Assembly (NCBI GenBank): GCA_021790415.1
Contig: JAJYDZ010000059.1
Span: forward strand, 1 to 8,292
From: Thermoplasmata archaeon
Lineage (GTDB): Archaea; Thermoplasmatota; Thermoplasmata; Thermoplasmatales; Thermoplasmataceae
Direction of reading: 5' to 3'
DNA: 8,292 nucleotides
The notes under the pieces were generated by a model that was given only the letters and a program-made list of their open reading frames with translations, did no database searches and was not told the origin of the DNA. Positions 1-5,497 of the stretch are shown here, one piece after another (the stretch's first letter is position 1; each line of letters opens with the position of its first letter). A program made the translations under genes and the position numbers.

Positions 1-2
1 AA

Positions 3-140
3 AGAGACCTTACCAGAAAGAACAAGAGTATAGAATTGAAAATAGAGGAGTTAAAGCAGAAAATACACAAAAACCCTATGAATAAGCAACTACAGGAAGA
101 ATTGAAGGAAATGGAAAAAAAGTTGCAGAAAGTTAAGTGA
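3..140 (+). CDS. C-terminal fragment of an unidentified coiled-coil protein (5' end outside window)
   Basis: An open plus-strand frame enters from the left edge (first whole codon at base 3) and ends at TGA 138-140, giving 45 visible residues. The fragment is very rich in Lys, Glu, Leu and Gln, with hydrophobic residues at heptad-like spacing (IELKIEELKQKI, then LQEELKEMEKKLQKV after a short break at an HKNPMN turn). This is what a C-terminal antiparallel or oligomerising coiled coil looks like. There is no catalytic motif or membrane segment in the visible part, so the family cannot be named. The gene converges on rps7, with about 170 bp of AT-rich DNA between them. That the frame is coding is inferred from its strongly biased composition and lack of stops; 45 codons alone is modest evidence. 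Confidence 0.6.
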   Translation, partial: RDLTRKNKSIELKIEELKQKIHKNPMNKQLQEELKEMEKKLQKVK

Positions 141-281
141 ATTTCCTCCTAACGGTTTACACTGCTAAAATTTGTCAAGTTTAATCATAATTTAAAAATT
201 TGTTATAGATTGTTCTGCAATCTTCCACTATTTCTCTTATTGACTATTTTTATAAATTTAACATATTCCTATGAATGTTTC

Positions 282-317
282 AAAAGTAAAAAGTGAAGAT
301 AATTTAAAAATTATCTT
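282..317 (-). terminator. Hairpin plus T-tract terminator of the rps12-rps7 unit
   Basis: A perfect inverted repeat of 10-base arms (AAGATAATTT at 296-305 and AAATTATCTT at 308-317) spans the rps7 stop codon (311-313). In the minus-strand transcript it is followed by CAC, then T5, AC and T4 (282-292). A stem followed by U-runs resembles an intrinsic terminator. Archaeal termination depends mainly on the U-tract, so the stem may be accessory. The arms are AT-rich, so the hairpin is weak. It sits at the convergent junction with the plus-strand gene ending at 140. Confidence 0.5.
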
Positions 318-874
318 GCTGAAGCCGCTATTCTCTCAATCTCCTCTTTTTTGTTCACGGAGAATGATGTTGCGTCGTTCTTAGATGCCTGTATAAGCTC
401 ATCTGCAAGGCATGCCTCAATAGATTTTTTCTTTTTATAAGAAGCGTTGGTTGCCCCCAATGCTATGTTTCTTAATGCTACGTCTACTCTTCTAGACGGG
501 GAAACATCCACAGCCTTTGGAACTGCTATTCCACCATATTTCAATCTGGTAACCTCTTCCCTTGGTGCAGCGTTTTCAATGGCATTTACGAACACCTGAA
601 CTGGGTTTAGTTTTGTCTTTTTCTCGATTATTTCAAAGGATTCTCTCAGGACCCTATAGGCACTGTACTTTTTCCCTGTCCAGTTTTCAGTTCTCATGAG
701 CTTGTTCAGAAATCTTTCTATAGTATTGACATTGCGTTTTCCAGCAGAATAGTTCGAAAATCTTCCACCAGTATGTAAATTCAGATACGAATTCAGGTTA
801 ATATAATTTGAAAGCCCCTGATCATGGATTTCTATGCCAGCAATTTCATAATGCCCAAATAATTTGATATCCAA
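311..874 (-). CDS. rps7: 30S ribosomal protein uS7, archaeal type
   Basis: This 187-residue protein is the small-subunit head protein uS7, which binds the 3' major domain of 16S rRNA near the mRNA exit and E site. Family landmarks in order: an archaeal N-terminal extension ([17 protein letters not shown], residues 4-28), a GGR segment (36-38), the helix [11 protein letters not shown] (51-61), [10 protein letters not shown] (67-76), the block [18 protein letters not shown] (90-107) and the signature [19 protein letters not shown] (113-131). Length is normal for archaea. The start is TTG at 874-872: no ATG lies in frame before Met60, and a Shine-Dalgarno sits just upstream inside the end of rps12. 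It is one base downstream of the rps12 stop, so the two are co-transcribed and probably translationally coupled. The elongation factor 2 gene, which often follows rps7 in archaea, is absent; the next gene converges. Confidence 0.97.
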   Translation of the reverse strand: MDIKLFGHYEIAGIEIHDQGLSNYINLNSYLNLHTGGRFSNYSAGKRNVNTIERFLNKLMRTENWTGKKYSAYRVLRESFEIIEKKTKLNPVQVFVNAIENAAPREEVTRLKYGGIAVPKAVDVSPSRRVDVALRNIALGATNASYKKKKSIEACLADELIQASKNDATSFSVNKKEEIERIAASAR

Positions 875-875
875 T

Positions 876-1304
876 TTACCTCACCGTTTTCTCTTTTCTT
901 CCCCTTACAAGCTCGTTCAATGCGATTCCATTTACCTGAACAACCTTATACCTTACTCCTGGGATATCTCCCTTACTTCTTCCCTGTCTTCCCCTTATTC
1001 CTTCAACGAGAACTTCATCATGTTCATCAATGTAATTTATTGCACCATCTCCTGGTGCGAAAGCTGTTATTTGCCTTCCATTCTTAATAAGCTGAAGTTT
1101 GACGCACTTTCTTATGGCTGAATTGGGCTGTTTTGCTTCAATACCAATCTTTTCAATAACGATTCCCCTTGCCTGTGGTGCACCCTCAAGCGGATCACTC
1201 TTTTTCTTTAGCTGTAATATTCTCTTCTTATACTTACTGTCTGACCAGCGGAATTTTTCCCTGTCGTTCTTCAGCTTTGTTCCTGCATTTTCTCCATTTG
1301 CCAA
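876..1304 (-). CDS. rps12: 30S ribosomal protein uS12, archaeal type
   Basis: This 142-residue decoding-centre protein contacts helix 44 of 16S rRNA and the A-site codon-anticodon helix. It shows the archaeal/eukaryotic form: a basic N-terminal extension (residues 1-36), [13 protein letters not shown] (37-49), the invariant decoding loop KQPNSAIRK (58-66), [14 protein letters not shown] in the OB-fold core, and the second conserved loop [11 protein letters not shown], ending in the usual basic [10 protein letters not shown]. Length is near the archaeal norm of about 147. The start is TTG (1304-1302): upstream in-frame codons reach a stop with no ATG or GTG, and GGTGAT lies 3 nt before it. It is the first gene of an rps12-rps7 unit with its own promoter about 70 nt upstream. 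In many archaea rpl30 and nusA precede rps12; here they do not. Confidence 0.97.
   Translation of the reverse strand: MANGENAGTKLKNDREKFRWSDSKYKKRILQLKKKSDPLEGAPQARGIVIEKIGIEAKQPNSAIRKCVKLQLIKNGRQITAFAPGDGAINYIDEHDEVLVEGIRGRQGRSKGDIPGVRYKVVQVNGIALNELVRGRKEKTVR
878..885 (-). promoter_or_regulatory. Shine-Dalgarno of rps7 inside the rps12 3' end
   Basis: On the minus strand GGTGAGGT ends 3 nt before the TTG at 874. Its GGTGA and GAGGT parts both match pieces of the archaeal consensus GGAGGTGAT. It lies over the last codons and stop of rps12 and is what decides the TTG start of rps7. Confidence 0.7.
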
Positions 1305-1307
1305 TAA

Positions 1308-1315
1308 ATCACCTT
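1308..1315 (-). promoter_or_regulatory. Shine-Dalgarno of rps12
   Basis: The minus-strand sequence AAGGTGAT, a good match to archaeal GGAGGTGAT, ends 3 nt before TTG at 1304 (five nt from the last G of GGTG to the start). It supports a leadered rps12 mRNA and the TTG start. Confidence 0.7.
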
Positions 1316-1367
1316 TAATATGATCTTAAATTACTATCAGAGATAGGTAAACCGGTAAATGAGAGGA

Positions 1368-1384
1368 GAATATAAATCCTTTTG
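1368..1384 (-). promoter_or_regulatory. Promoter (BRE/TATA) of rps12-rps7
   Basis: The minus strand reads CCAAAAGGATTTATATTC: a TATA box (TTTATATT, 1369-1376) with a purine/A-rich TFB-recognition segment just upstream. An archaeal TATA box centred near 1373 predicts a start site near 1346, which leaves a leader of about 40 nt carrying the Shine-Dalgarno. Confidence 0.5.
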
Positions 1385-1430
1385 GGATGCAATGTTCTTA
1401 ATTTGCAATATTCAATTTTCTCTCTATTAC

Positions 1431-1440
1431 ACTTAAAAAA
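1431..1440 (-). terminator. T-tract terminator after the first zinc-ribbon gene
   Basis: Six T residues follow the TGA stop at once on the minus strand (A6 at 1435-1440 on plus). A U-rich tract directly after the stop is enough to act as an archaeal terminator. No convincing stem is present. Confidence 0.35.
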
Positions 1441-2268
1441 TCACGCTGGTGCAGAATCATCGTTTTTCCCATATCCCGCCTCCTTTCCTATTATTGACCG
1501 GATTCTCAAATATGCAAATGCGTAAATTACAAGGGGTATTACTGCTAACATAGCATATATTGAGATAGTTGTAGAGAAAGCTTCTAATTTGGATTGGTTT
1601 AGAGAACCTGATGAAAATATGCTTTTGACAGTCGATGTCAGTGAACTGTACAATATGGAACCTACAATGACTTCCACAATAAAATATGAAATCATACCGA
1701 TTAACAGAATTAATTTACCCTTCTCATCTTGCAGACCGTATGTTATTGTGAAATAAGCTAATGAACCAATCATTCCTGCTATTATTGTTGATATTATTAT
1801 ACTCTGAATTTCAGATGTGATCGTGCTCTGAGAGACGGTTGAAGAGGTGATAGTACTAGAAACTATGCTCAGAGTACCGGCCACACCTGCAATTACTCCA
1901 ATGATAATGGAAAACACGTAAATAATTATGGATAATATTACAAAGGTAGAATGTTTTGATTCAAAGTTATGCCTGTTTAGGAAAATTAAAATGACTCCTA
2001 TAAAATTAAGCAAAAATCCTAAATATTGAATGTATGGAATCCATGCTATACCTGTCCCAATTCCAAGCAAAAGGAGCCCAGTAATTGTATTAGATATATC
2101 GCCTTCGAACTTTACATTATTGTTTACCTTAGAATCTGCCATTGCTAAATTGTTTTGAGGCGCCTCCGTTAAAGATTTACCGCAAGTTTCGCAAATTGCA
2201 GCAGTTATTGGATTTGTAGCCATGCAATAGGGGCAGCGAATGGTTTGCTCATTGTTTTTATTATCCAT
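1441..2268 (-). CDS. Zinc-ribbon integral membrane protein (paralogue A)
   Basis: A 275-residue protein with a short N-terminal zinc ribbon (Cys12-x2-Cys15, Cys26-x2-Cys29) and, after a polar linker (30-56), about six hydrophobic helices near 59-80, 82-98, 107-131, 155-178, 185-209 and 236-254. The polar tail is 261-275. The loop after helix 3 is Ser/Thr-rich (132-152). The architecture resembles DUF973-like membrane proteins of thermoacidophilic archaea, but I cannot confirm the family by eye and no enzymatic function is suggested. The zinc ribbon is presumably cytosolic, for protein or nucleic-acid contact (inference). The ATG at 2268 has a TATA box about 29 nt upstream and no Shine-Dalgarno, so the mRNA is probably leaderless. 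The next gene upstream (2490-3287) is a clear paralogue, making this a tandem duplication. Confidence 0.85.
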   Translation of the reverse strand: MDNKNNEQTIRCPYCMATNPITAAICETCGKSLTEAPQNNLAMADSKVNNNVKFEGDISNTITGLLLLGIGTGIAWIPYIQYLGFLLNFIGVILIFLNRHNFESKHSTFVILSIIIYVFSIIIGVIAGVAGTLSIVSSTITSSTVSQSTITSEIQSIIISTIIAGMIGSLAYFTITYGLQDEKGKLILLIGMISYFIVEVIVGSILYSSLTSTVKSIFSSGSLNQSKLEAFSTTISIYAMLAVIPLVIYAFAYLRIRSIIGKEAGYGKNDDSAPA

Positions 2269-2291
2269 AAATTTCTGGTGTTGATAATCAG

Positions 2292-2304
2292 GATATATAT
2301 AATT
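2292..2304 (-). promoter_or_regulatory. Promoter of zinc-ribbon paralogue A (leaderless type)
   Basis: The minus strand carries AATTATATATATCC, a strong TATA box centred near 2297, 29-30 nt from the ATG at 2268. The predicted start site falls within about 3 nt of the start codon, and no GGTG-type site is present. Confidence 0.6.
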
Positions 2305-2463
2305 TTATCATAGCAAAATTAATCTATTGAAGTAAGTAAAGATACAGATTTATCAGTTTGAATATAATATCTAATCCCCTATGAAGTATTGAATTGCACC
2401 CTTAAATTTACTTCTGTGAACAGACATATTATAAAATAGAAATCCCGGATGAATTTGATTTTA

Positions 2464-2486
2464 AAACAGAAAAAATTAATTTTTTT
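2464..2486 (-). terminator. U-rich terminator after zinc-ribbon paralogue B
   Basis: Downstream of the TGA at 2490 the minus strand contains a 14-base A/T palindrome (AAAAATTAATTTTT, 2471-2484) whose T side is followed by CTG and another T4. This is a typical U-rich archaeal termination signal and separates the two paralogues into individual transcripts. Confidence 0.45.
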
Positions 2487-2489
2487 CGT

Positions 2490-3287
2490 TCATGCAATGA
2501 TTTCATCATCCAACACGCTACGTAGTCTTAAATAGGCTACAGCGAAGAGTATATCGGGAATTATTCCAAGCAATGATAGAACTGTTAAATTGTTTATTAG
2601 CGACTTTATTGGCGCTGAATTATAAGTAACGCCGGAAAATGCATTGTTGACTATTGTGGATATGGAATCATAAAGTATACTCCCCATTAACAGTTCAATA
2701 ATAAATGAGGAGACTAGACCGCATGCCAGAAGCAATTTACCCAAAGCATCCTGTAATGCAATTGTGATAAAGAAATAGGCTATTGAGCCTATGATTGCGC
2801 TTAAGACGGCAGCAATTATTTCTCCTTTAAGTTGATTCATGATCAATGTTTCTTTCTGGGCAAGGCCTGAGGAATAATATGAACCTACGACGGTTGTTGT
2901 GGAAGACGAGTAAAATACAGTTATAAAAGATGTGACATATATAACTATGGATAGAACCACGTATGTGCTGTGCCTGGAATTGAACTCTTTACGATTCAAA
3001 AATATGAGGATCACTCCAACAAAATTAAGAATTAAGCCTAAGTACTTAACTATGGGTACCCAGGCAATTGCTGTTCCAATTGCTAACAATAATAAACCCG
3101 TAATCGTATTTGATATATCTTCATCAAACCTCACACTGTTATTCACTTCTGCATAAGTTTCCACAGGGATGGTACTGGCAACACTATGTAAAGGCTTTCC
3201 ACAAGTGCTGCATATTGTATCATTAACAGTGTTCATTCCAAGACAAAAGGAACAGCGTAAGGTATTTCCAATATTGGGTTGACCCAT
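2490..3287 (-). CDS. Zinc-ribbon integral membrane protein (paralogue B)
   Basis: I start this gene at the ATG of 3287 (265 residues) rather than at the upstream in-frame ATG of 3299 (269 residues). With the inner start, Cys12/15/26/29, the NNxV motif at 49 and Asp57 fall at the same residue numbers as in paralogue A, the TATA box lies 26-27 nt from the ATG, and both genes have AATTT directly before it. The upstream ATG would be only about 14 nt from the TATA centre. The protein has the same plan: zinc ribbon, linker and about six membrane helices. Residues 49-120 match paralogue A at 51 of 72 positions by my count; the loop after helix 3 and the tail have diverged. Function is unknown. It has its own promoter and terminator, so the pair can be regulated separately. 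Confidence 0.85.
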   Translation of the reverse strand: MGQPNIGNTLRCSFCLGMNTVNDTICSTCGKPLHSVASTIPVETYAEVNNSVRFDEDISNTITGLLLLAIGTAIAWVPIVKYLGLILNFVGVILIFLNRKEFNSRHSTYVVLSIVIYVTSFITVFYSSSTTTVVGSYYSSGLAQKETLIMNQLKGEIIAAVLSAIIGSIAYFFITIALQDALGKLLLACGLVSSFIIELLMGSILYDSISTIVNNAFSGVTYNSAPIKSLINNLTVLSLLGIIPDILFAVAYLRLRSVLDDEIIA

Positions 3288-3304
3288 AAATTCCAGCATA
3301 AATA

Positions 3305-3322
3305 ATAATTATATATAATATG
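3305..3322 (-). promoter_or_regulatory. Promoter of zinc-ribbon paralogue B (leaderless type)
   Basis: A palindromic TATA box, TTATATATAA (3309-3318), is centred 26-27 nt upstream of the ATG at 3287. That is the spacing expected if transcription starts on the start codon, and it supports that ATG over the one at 3299. Confidence 0.6.
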
Positions 3323-3383
3323 TGTTTTAAATTAAATCAACTAGAACCAATCTAAAATAGTTATTATTACCCAATCTCATGCT

Positions 3384-3830
3384 TTATTTGAATTCAATCA
3401 TTATTTGCCAGTCTGACTTATCCTGCACTATTGAGGCTTTTATTCCCTCTCGTTGGAGTCTCTCAAGATTTTCCGCAGCATCTGATTCCTTCTGGTAGTG
3501 AAGATAAACTGCATCGAATCCTATTTGCGGCATGAGGGATTGCCTGCCAAATATCCAGGCTATCTTTTCCATAACGCTGCTGAATTGCTCCTCAGTCACA
3601 TTCATAGTCCCAGATCTGATTTTATCTATACCCTTTTTGTAAATCTCATTATAAATCAATGAATTAGCTCGCTTTGCTATCTGACCATCTGATGGACTCC
3701 TGATACCTCTATAAAGAAAGTAACCGCCCACGATTATGAGTACCACGGCAACATAATAATTTCTGAGCAATATGAACAGAATGCCTATTAAAACTATGAC
3801 TGTACCCAGAGCGGTTTCCTTTTGGTCCAT
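3384..3830 (-). CDS. Small two-helix membrane protein with soluble C-terminal domain, unknown function
   Basis: A 148-residue protein. Two close hydrophobic helices (about 8-22 and 25-40) form an N-terminal hairpin, followed by a positively charged boundary (YRGIR) and a soluble region of about 100 residues. The last 40 residues run FDAVYLHYQKESDAAENLERLQREGIKASIVQ and then a final strand WQIMIEF. This strand-helix-strand-strand pattern with a GI-turn resembles small domains of the DUF2007 kind (putative signal-transducing modules), but this is a shape resemblance, not an identification. The start ATG at 3830 has an AT-rich TATA-like box about 25 nt upstream and no Shine-Dalgarno, so it is likely its own leaderless transcript. 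The neighbours are the GTPase operon upstream (48 nt gap) and the zinc-ribbon pair downstream; no functional tie to either is evident. Confidence 0.75.
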   Translation of the reverse strand: MDQKETALGTVIVLIGILFILLRNYYVAVVLIIVGGYFLYRGIRSPSDGQIAKRANSLIYNEIYKKGIDKIRSGTMNVTEEQFSSVMEKIAWIFGRQSLMPQIGFDAVYLHYQKESDAAENLERLQREGIKASIVQDKSDWQIMIEFK

Positions 3831-3850
3831 TGAATGATAAGGGAATACAA

Positions 3851-3860
3851 CTTAAAAAGT
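3851..3860 (-). promoter_or_regulatory. TATA-like promoter of the 148-aa membrane protein gene
   Basis: The minus strand reads ACTTTTTAAG, centred about 25-26 nt from the ATG at 3830. The same T5 run may also serve as a termination signal for the GTPase gene that ends at 3879. Confidence 0.4.
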
Positions 3861-3878
3861 ATTATTGAAATAGTATAA

Positions 3879-5042
3879 CTATTTCGTCTTTGATACGATC
3901 CTTATAACATCCCGATCTTTCAATTCATAATTCCTTCCAAGTATCATTCTTGTTCGACCATCAACAGCCCTTATGAAACCTTCGCCAATATCCGTGTGGA
4001 TCATATAGGCAAGATCTTCCGCTGTCGATGAATGTTTCATAAGAAAAGCATCGGGAAGAACCTTCCCCTTTTTATCAGTCCATTTTGATTCATCGTATAC
4101 TGGGTATACAACAATATATTGCAGATAATCGTATATTATCCTACTAAACATACTGGAAATTCTCAATATTTTTCCACTTGAGAAGAGTGATGATATCTGG
4201 GATAGTGCGTTTTTCTGTGCAGAACTGGCATTTTCCTTAGGTTTTATGGATTCAGGAGAATCAATGAGTCCATGATTTAGTGCCTTCCATATTGAAAGCT
4301 CATAATCAGCGCTTATGATGGAATATCCCATTTCCGGCAACCTTTCCATTGTATTCACATCATGAATCAGATCTCCTTTGTTTACAACCCGGATAACAGG
4401 CTTGATGTGCTTGAAAACGGATCTGGAAAAATTCATAAAATCATCTTCTGACCATGCTGAAAGCGCATGTGGAAAAGATTCCCTGGAAAGTACAATCTTA
4501 ATCTGCTCCCTGTTAATCCCAAAAAAAGACATCTTTGTGATGAGTTTCTCATCCAGTGGTGAATCTGTTGCATCCTCTTTTTTCGCAAATCTCTGCCAGT
4601 CTCTGGAAATCCTTGATGCAAACCATGTGAAGATTTCATTCTCTGTTTCTGAGGCAGCTTTTTCAATGCCTTCCGGGGTGAGGGGTTTCCCGTCATCGCC
4701 CATTGGGTTTACCAGATTTACTATTGCATTGAGATCACTCACACTGTCAAGAAACTGGTTACCCATGCCCTTTCCCTGACTTGCACCCTCCACAAGACCT
4801 GGAACATCTGCAATCTCTATGGGTATTTCCCTGATTCCGTTCAGGCATCTTCCATAATTGGGATTGCACGGAACATTAATCTCTAAATGAGGACACTTAT
4901 TTGTTATATATGCTACCCCCACTTCCGTGCTGGTTGTGGTAAAAGGATAATTTCCTATGGCAACCGCTGTTCCAGTGAGTGCAGAAAAAAGGGTTGATTT
5001 GCCTGAATTGGGCTTCCCAATGATTCCTATCTTCAGAGACAT
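3879..5042 (-). CDS. YchF/Obg-family GTP-binding protein with TGS domain, archaeal type
   Basis: A 387-residue P-loop GTPase of the OBG/YchF family, whose members act with ribosomes or translation. Motifs: G1 GKPNSGKST (9-17), G2 with Thr35-Thr37, G3 DVPG (79-82) followed by LVEGASQGKGMGNQFLD (83-99), and G4 NKGD (221-224). A helical insertion lies at about 125-215 and a C-terminal TGS domain from about 310 to the end (HTDIGEGFIRAVDG, LKDRDVIRI). The intact NKxD implies guanine specificity, unlike bacterial YchF and OLA1, whose G4 is altered and which use ATP. Between G2 and G3 lies the archaeal insert with Cys50-x8-Cys59-x6-Cys66. The ATG lies one base after the stop of the UPF0179 gene (TGAAATG) with no Shine-Dalgarno of its own, so translation is probably coupled. 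It is the last gene of the egsA operon. Confidence 0.93.
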   Translation of the reverse strand: MSLKIGIIGKPNSGKSTLFSALTGTAVAIGNYPFTTTSTEVGVAYITNKCPHLEINVPCNPNYGRCLNGIREIPIEIADVPGLVEGASQGKGMGNQFLDSVSDLNAIVNLVNPMGDDGKPLTPEGIEKAASETENEIFTWFASRISRDWQRFAKKEDATDSPLDEKLITKMSFFGINREQIKIVLSRESFPHALSAWSEDDFMNFSRSVFKHIKPVIRVVNKGDLIHDVNTMERLPEMGYSIISADYELSIWKALNHGLIDSPESIKPKENASSAQKNALSQISSLFSSGKILRISSMFSRIIYDYLQYIVVYPVYDESKWTDKKGKVLPDAFLMKHSSTAEDLAYMIHTDIGEGFIRAVDGRTRMILGRNYELKDRDVIRIVSKTK

Positions 5043-5043
5043 T

Positions 5044-5481
5044 TCAAAGGATCTTTACAGAAACTCTTCTCATGTCATATCCCTTTGGACAGTCGATCTT
5101 TTCAGTGATCCTATCAACCGTAACTTTCATTGAATCCTTCTTATGGATGAGATTGCAGGTCTCTATCTCCGGGCATGACAAATGATCACATTTCATTCCT
5201 GAAACGTTGATCGTGGATCCTTCCTGAAGCCTGTTACCATATCTTATATTGAGAGATTCTTCAACTTCCTCTACCTCAATTGTGGACACCTTCCCCTGGT
5301 TATAAACAAAGCAGGGATTGACTTTCTCCCTTACCTTTGAAATCCGGTAGGTTTTTCCAGCTTCAAGATTGAAGCATACATTCTTTATCCTGCATTCCCC
5401 GCACGTTTGCAGAGGAGTAACAAATGTGAAGATGTTACCCTCCCGTGCCTGATCAACTCCAATGAGCGAAATTTTTGACAT
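5044..5481 (-). CDS. UPF0179-type cysteine-rich protein
   Basis: A small archaeal protein, 145 residues from the ATG at 5481; an in-frame TTG at 5487 would add two. It resembles UPF0179 (function unknown): N-terminal ISLIGVDQAREG, then a TCGEC motif and LEAGKTYRISKVRE. Eight cysteines fall in two similar sets: Cys27-x2-Cys30-x5-Cys36-x20-Cys57 and Cys98-x4-Cys103-x5-Cys109-x21-Cys131. Such quartets suggest two metal sites, Fe-S or zinc (inference). A Shine-Dalgarno (AAGGTGG, 5491-5497) overlaps the TAA of egsA; it lies 4 nt (TTG) or 10 nt (ATG) from the last G of GGTG to the start, so the start is not settled. I list the ATG because of the family-like N-terminus. It lies between egsA and the GTPase gene in one operon. 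There is no signal peptide or membrane helix, so it is cytosolic. Confidence 0.85.
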   Translation of the reverse strand: MSKISLIGVDQAREGNIFTFVTPLQTCGECRIKNVCFNLEAGKTYRISKVREKVNPCFVYNQGKVSTIEVEEVEESLNIRYGNRLQEGSTINVSGMKCDHLSCPEIETCNLIHKKDSMKVTVDRITEKIDCPKGYDMRRVSVKIL

Positions 5482-5490
5482 AAACAATTA

Positions 5491-5497
5491 CCACCTT
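5491..5497 (-). promoter_or_regulatory. Shine-Dalgarno of the UPF0179 gene overlapping the egsA stop
   Basis: The minus strand reads TAAGGTGG, where TAA is the egsA stop (5498-5496). AAGGTGG pairs with the anti-Shine-Dalgarno. The overlap lets a terminating ribosome sit on the initiation site, so the two genes are likely coupled. Confidence 0.6.

Noticed and set aside
247..260. TATA-like TTTTTATAAATTTA on the plus strand in the convergent gap
   Set aside because: No plus-strand gene follows; rps7 is on the opposite strand. AT-rich sequence makes such matches common.
864..1323. Plus-strand frames of 74 and 85 codons opposite rps12
   Set aside because: They are antisense to a conserved ribosomal gene, have no family features, and one is out of line with any promoter.
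2371..2427. Minus-strand mini-ORF of 18 codons between the zinc-ribbon paralogues
   Set aside because: The length is within chance, there is no Shine-Dalgarno, and no TATA box lies at the leaderless distance.
3301..3368. Inverted AATAATAA/TTATTATT pair in the gap between the 148-aa gene and paralogue B
   Set aside because: Arms are short, low-complexity and about 50 nt apart in AT-rich DNA, so this is likely chance.
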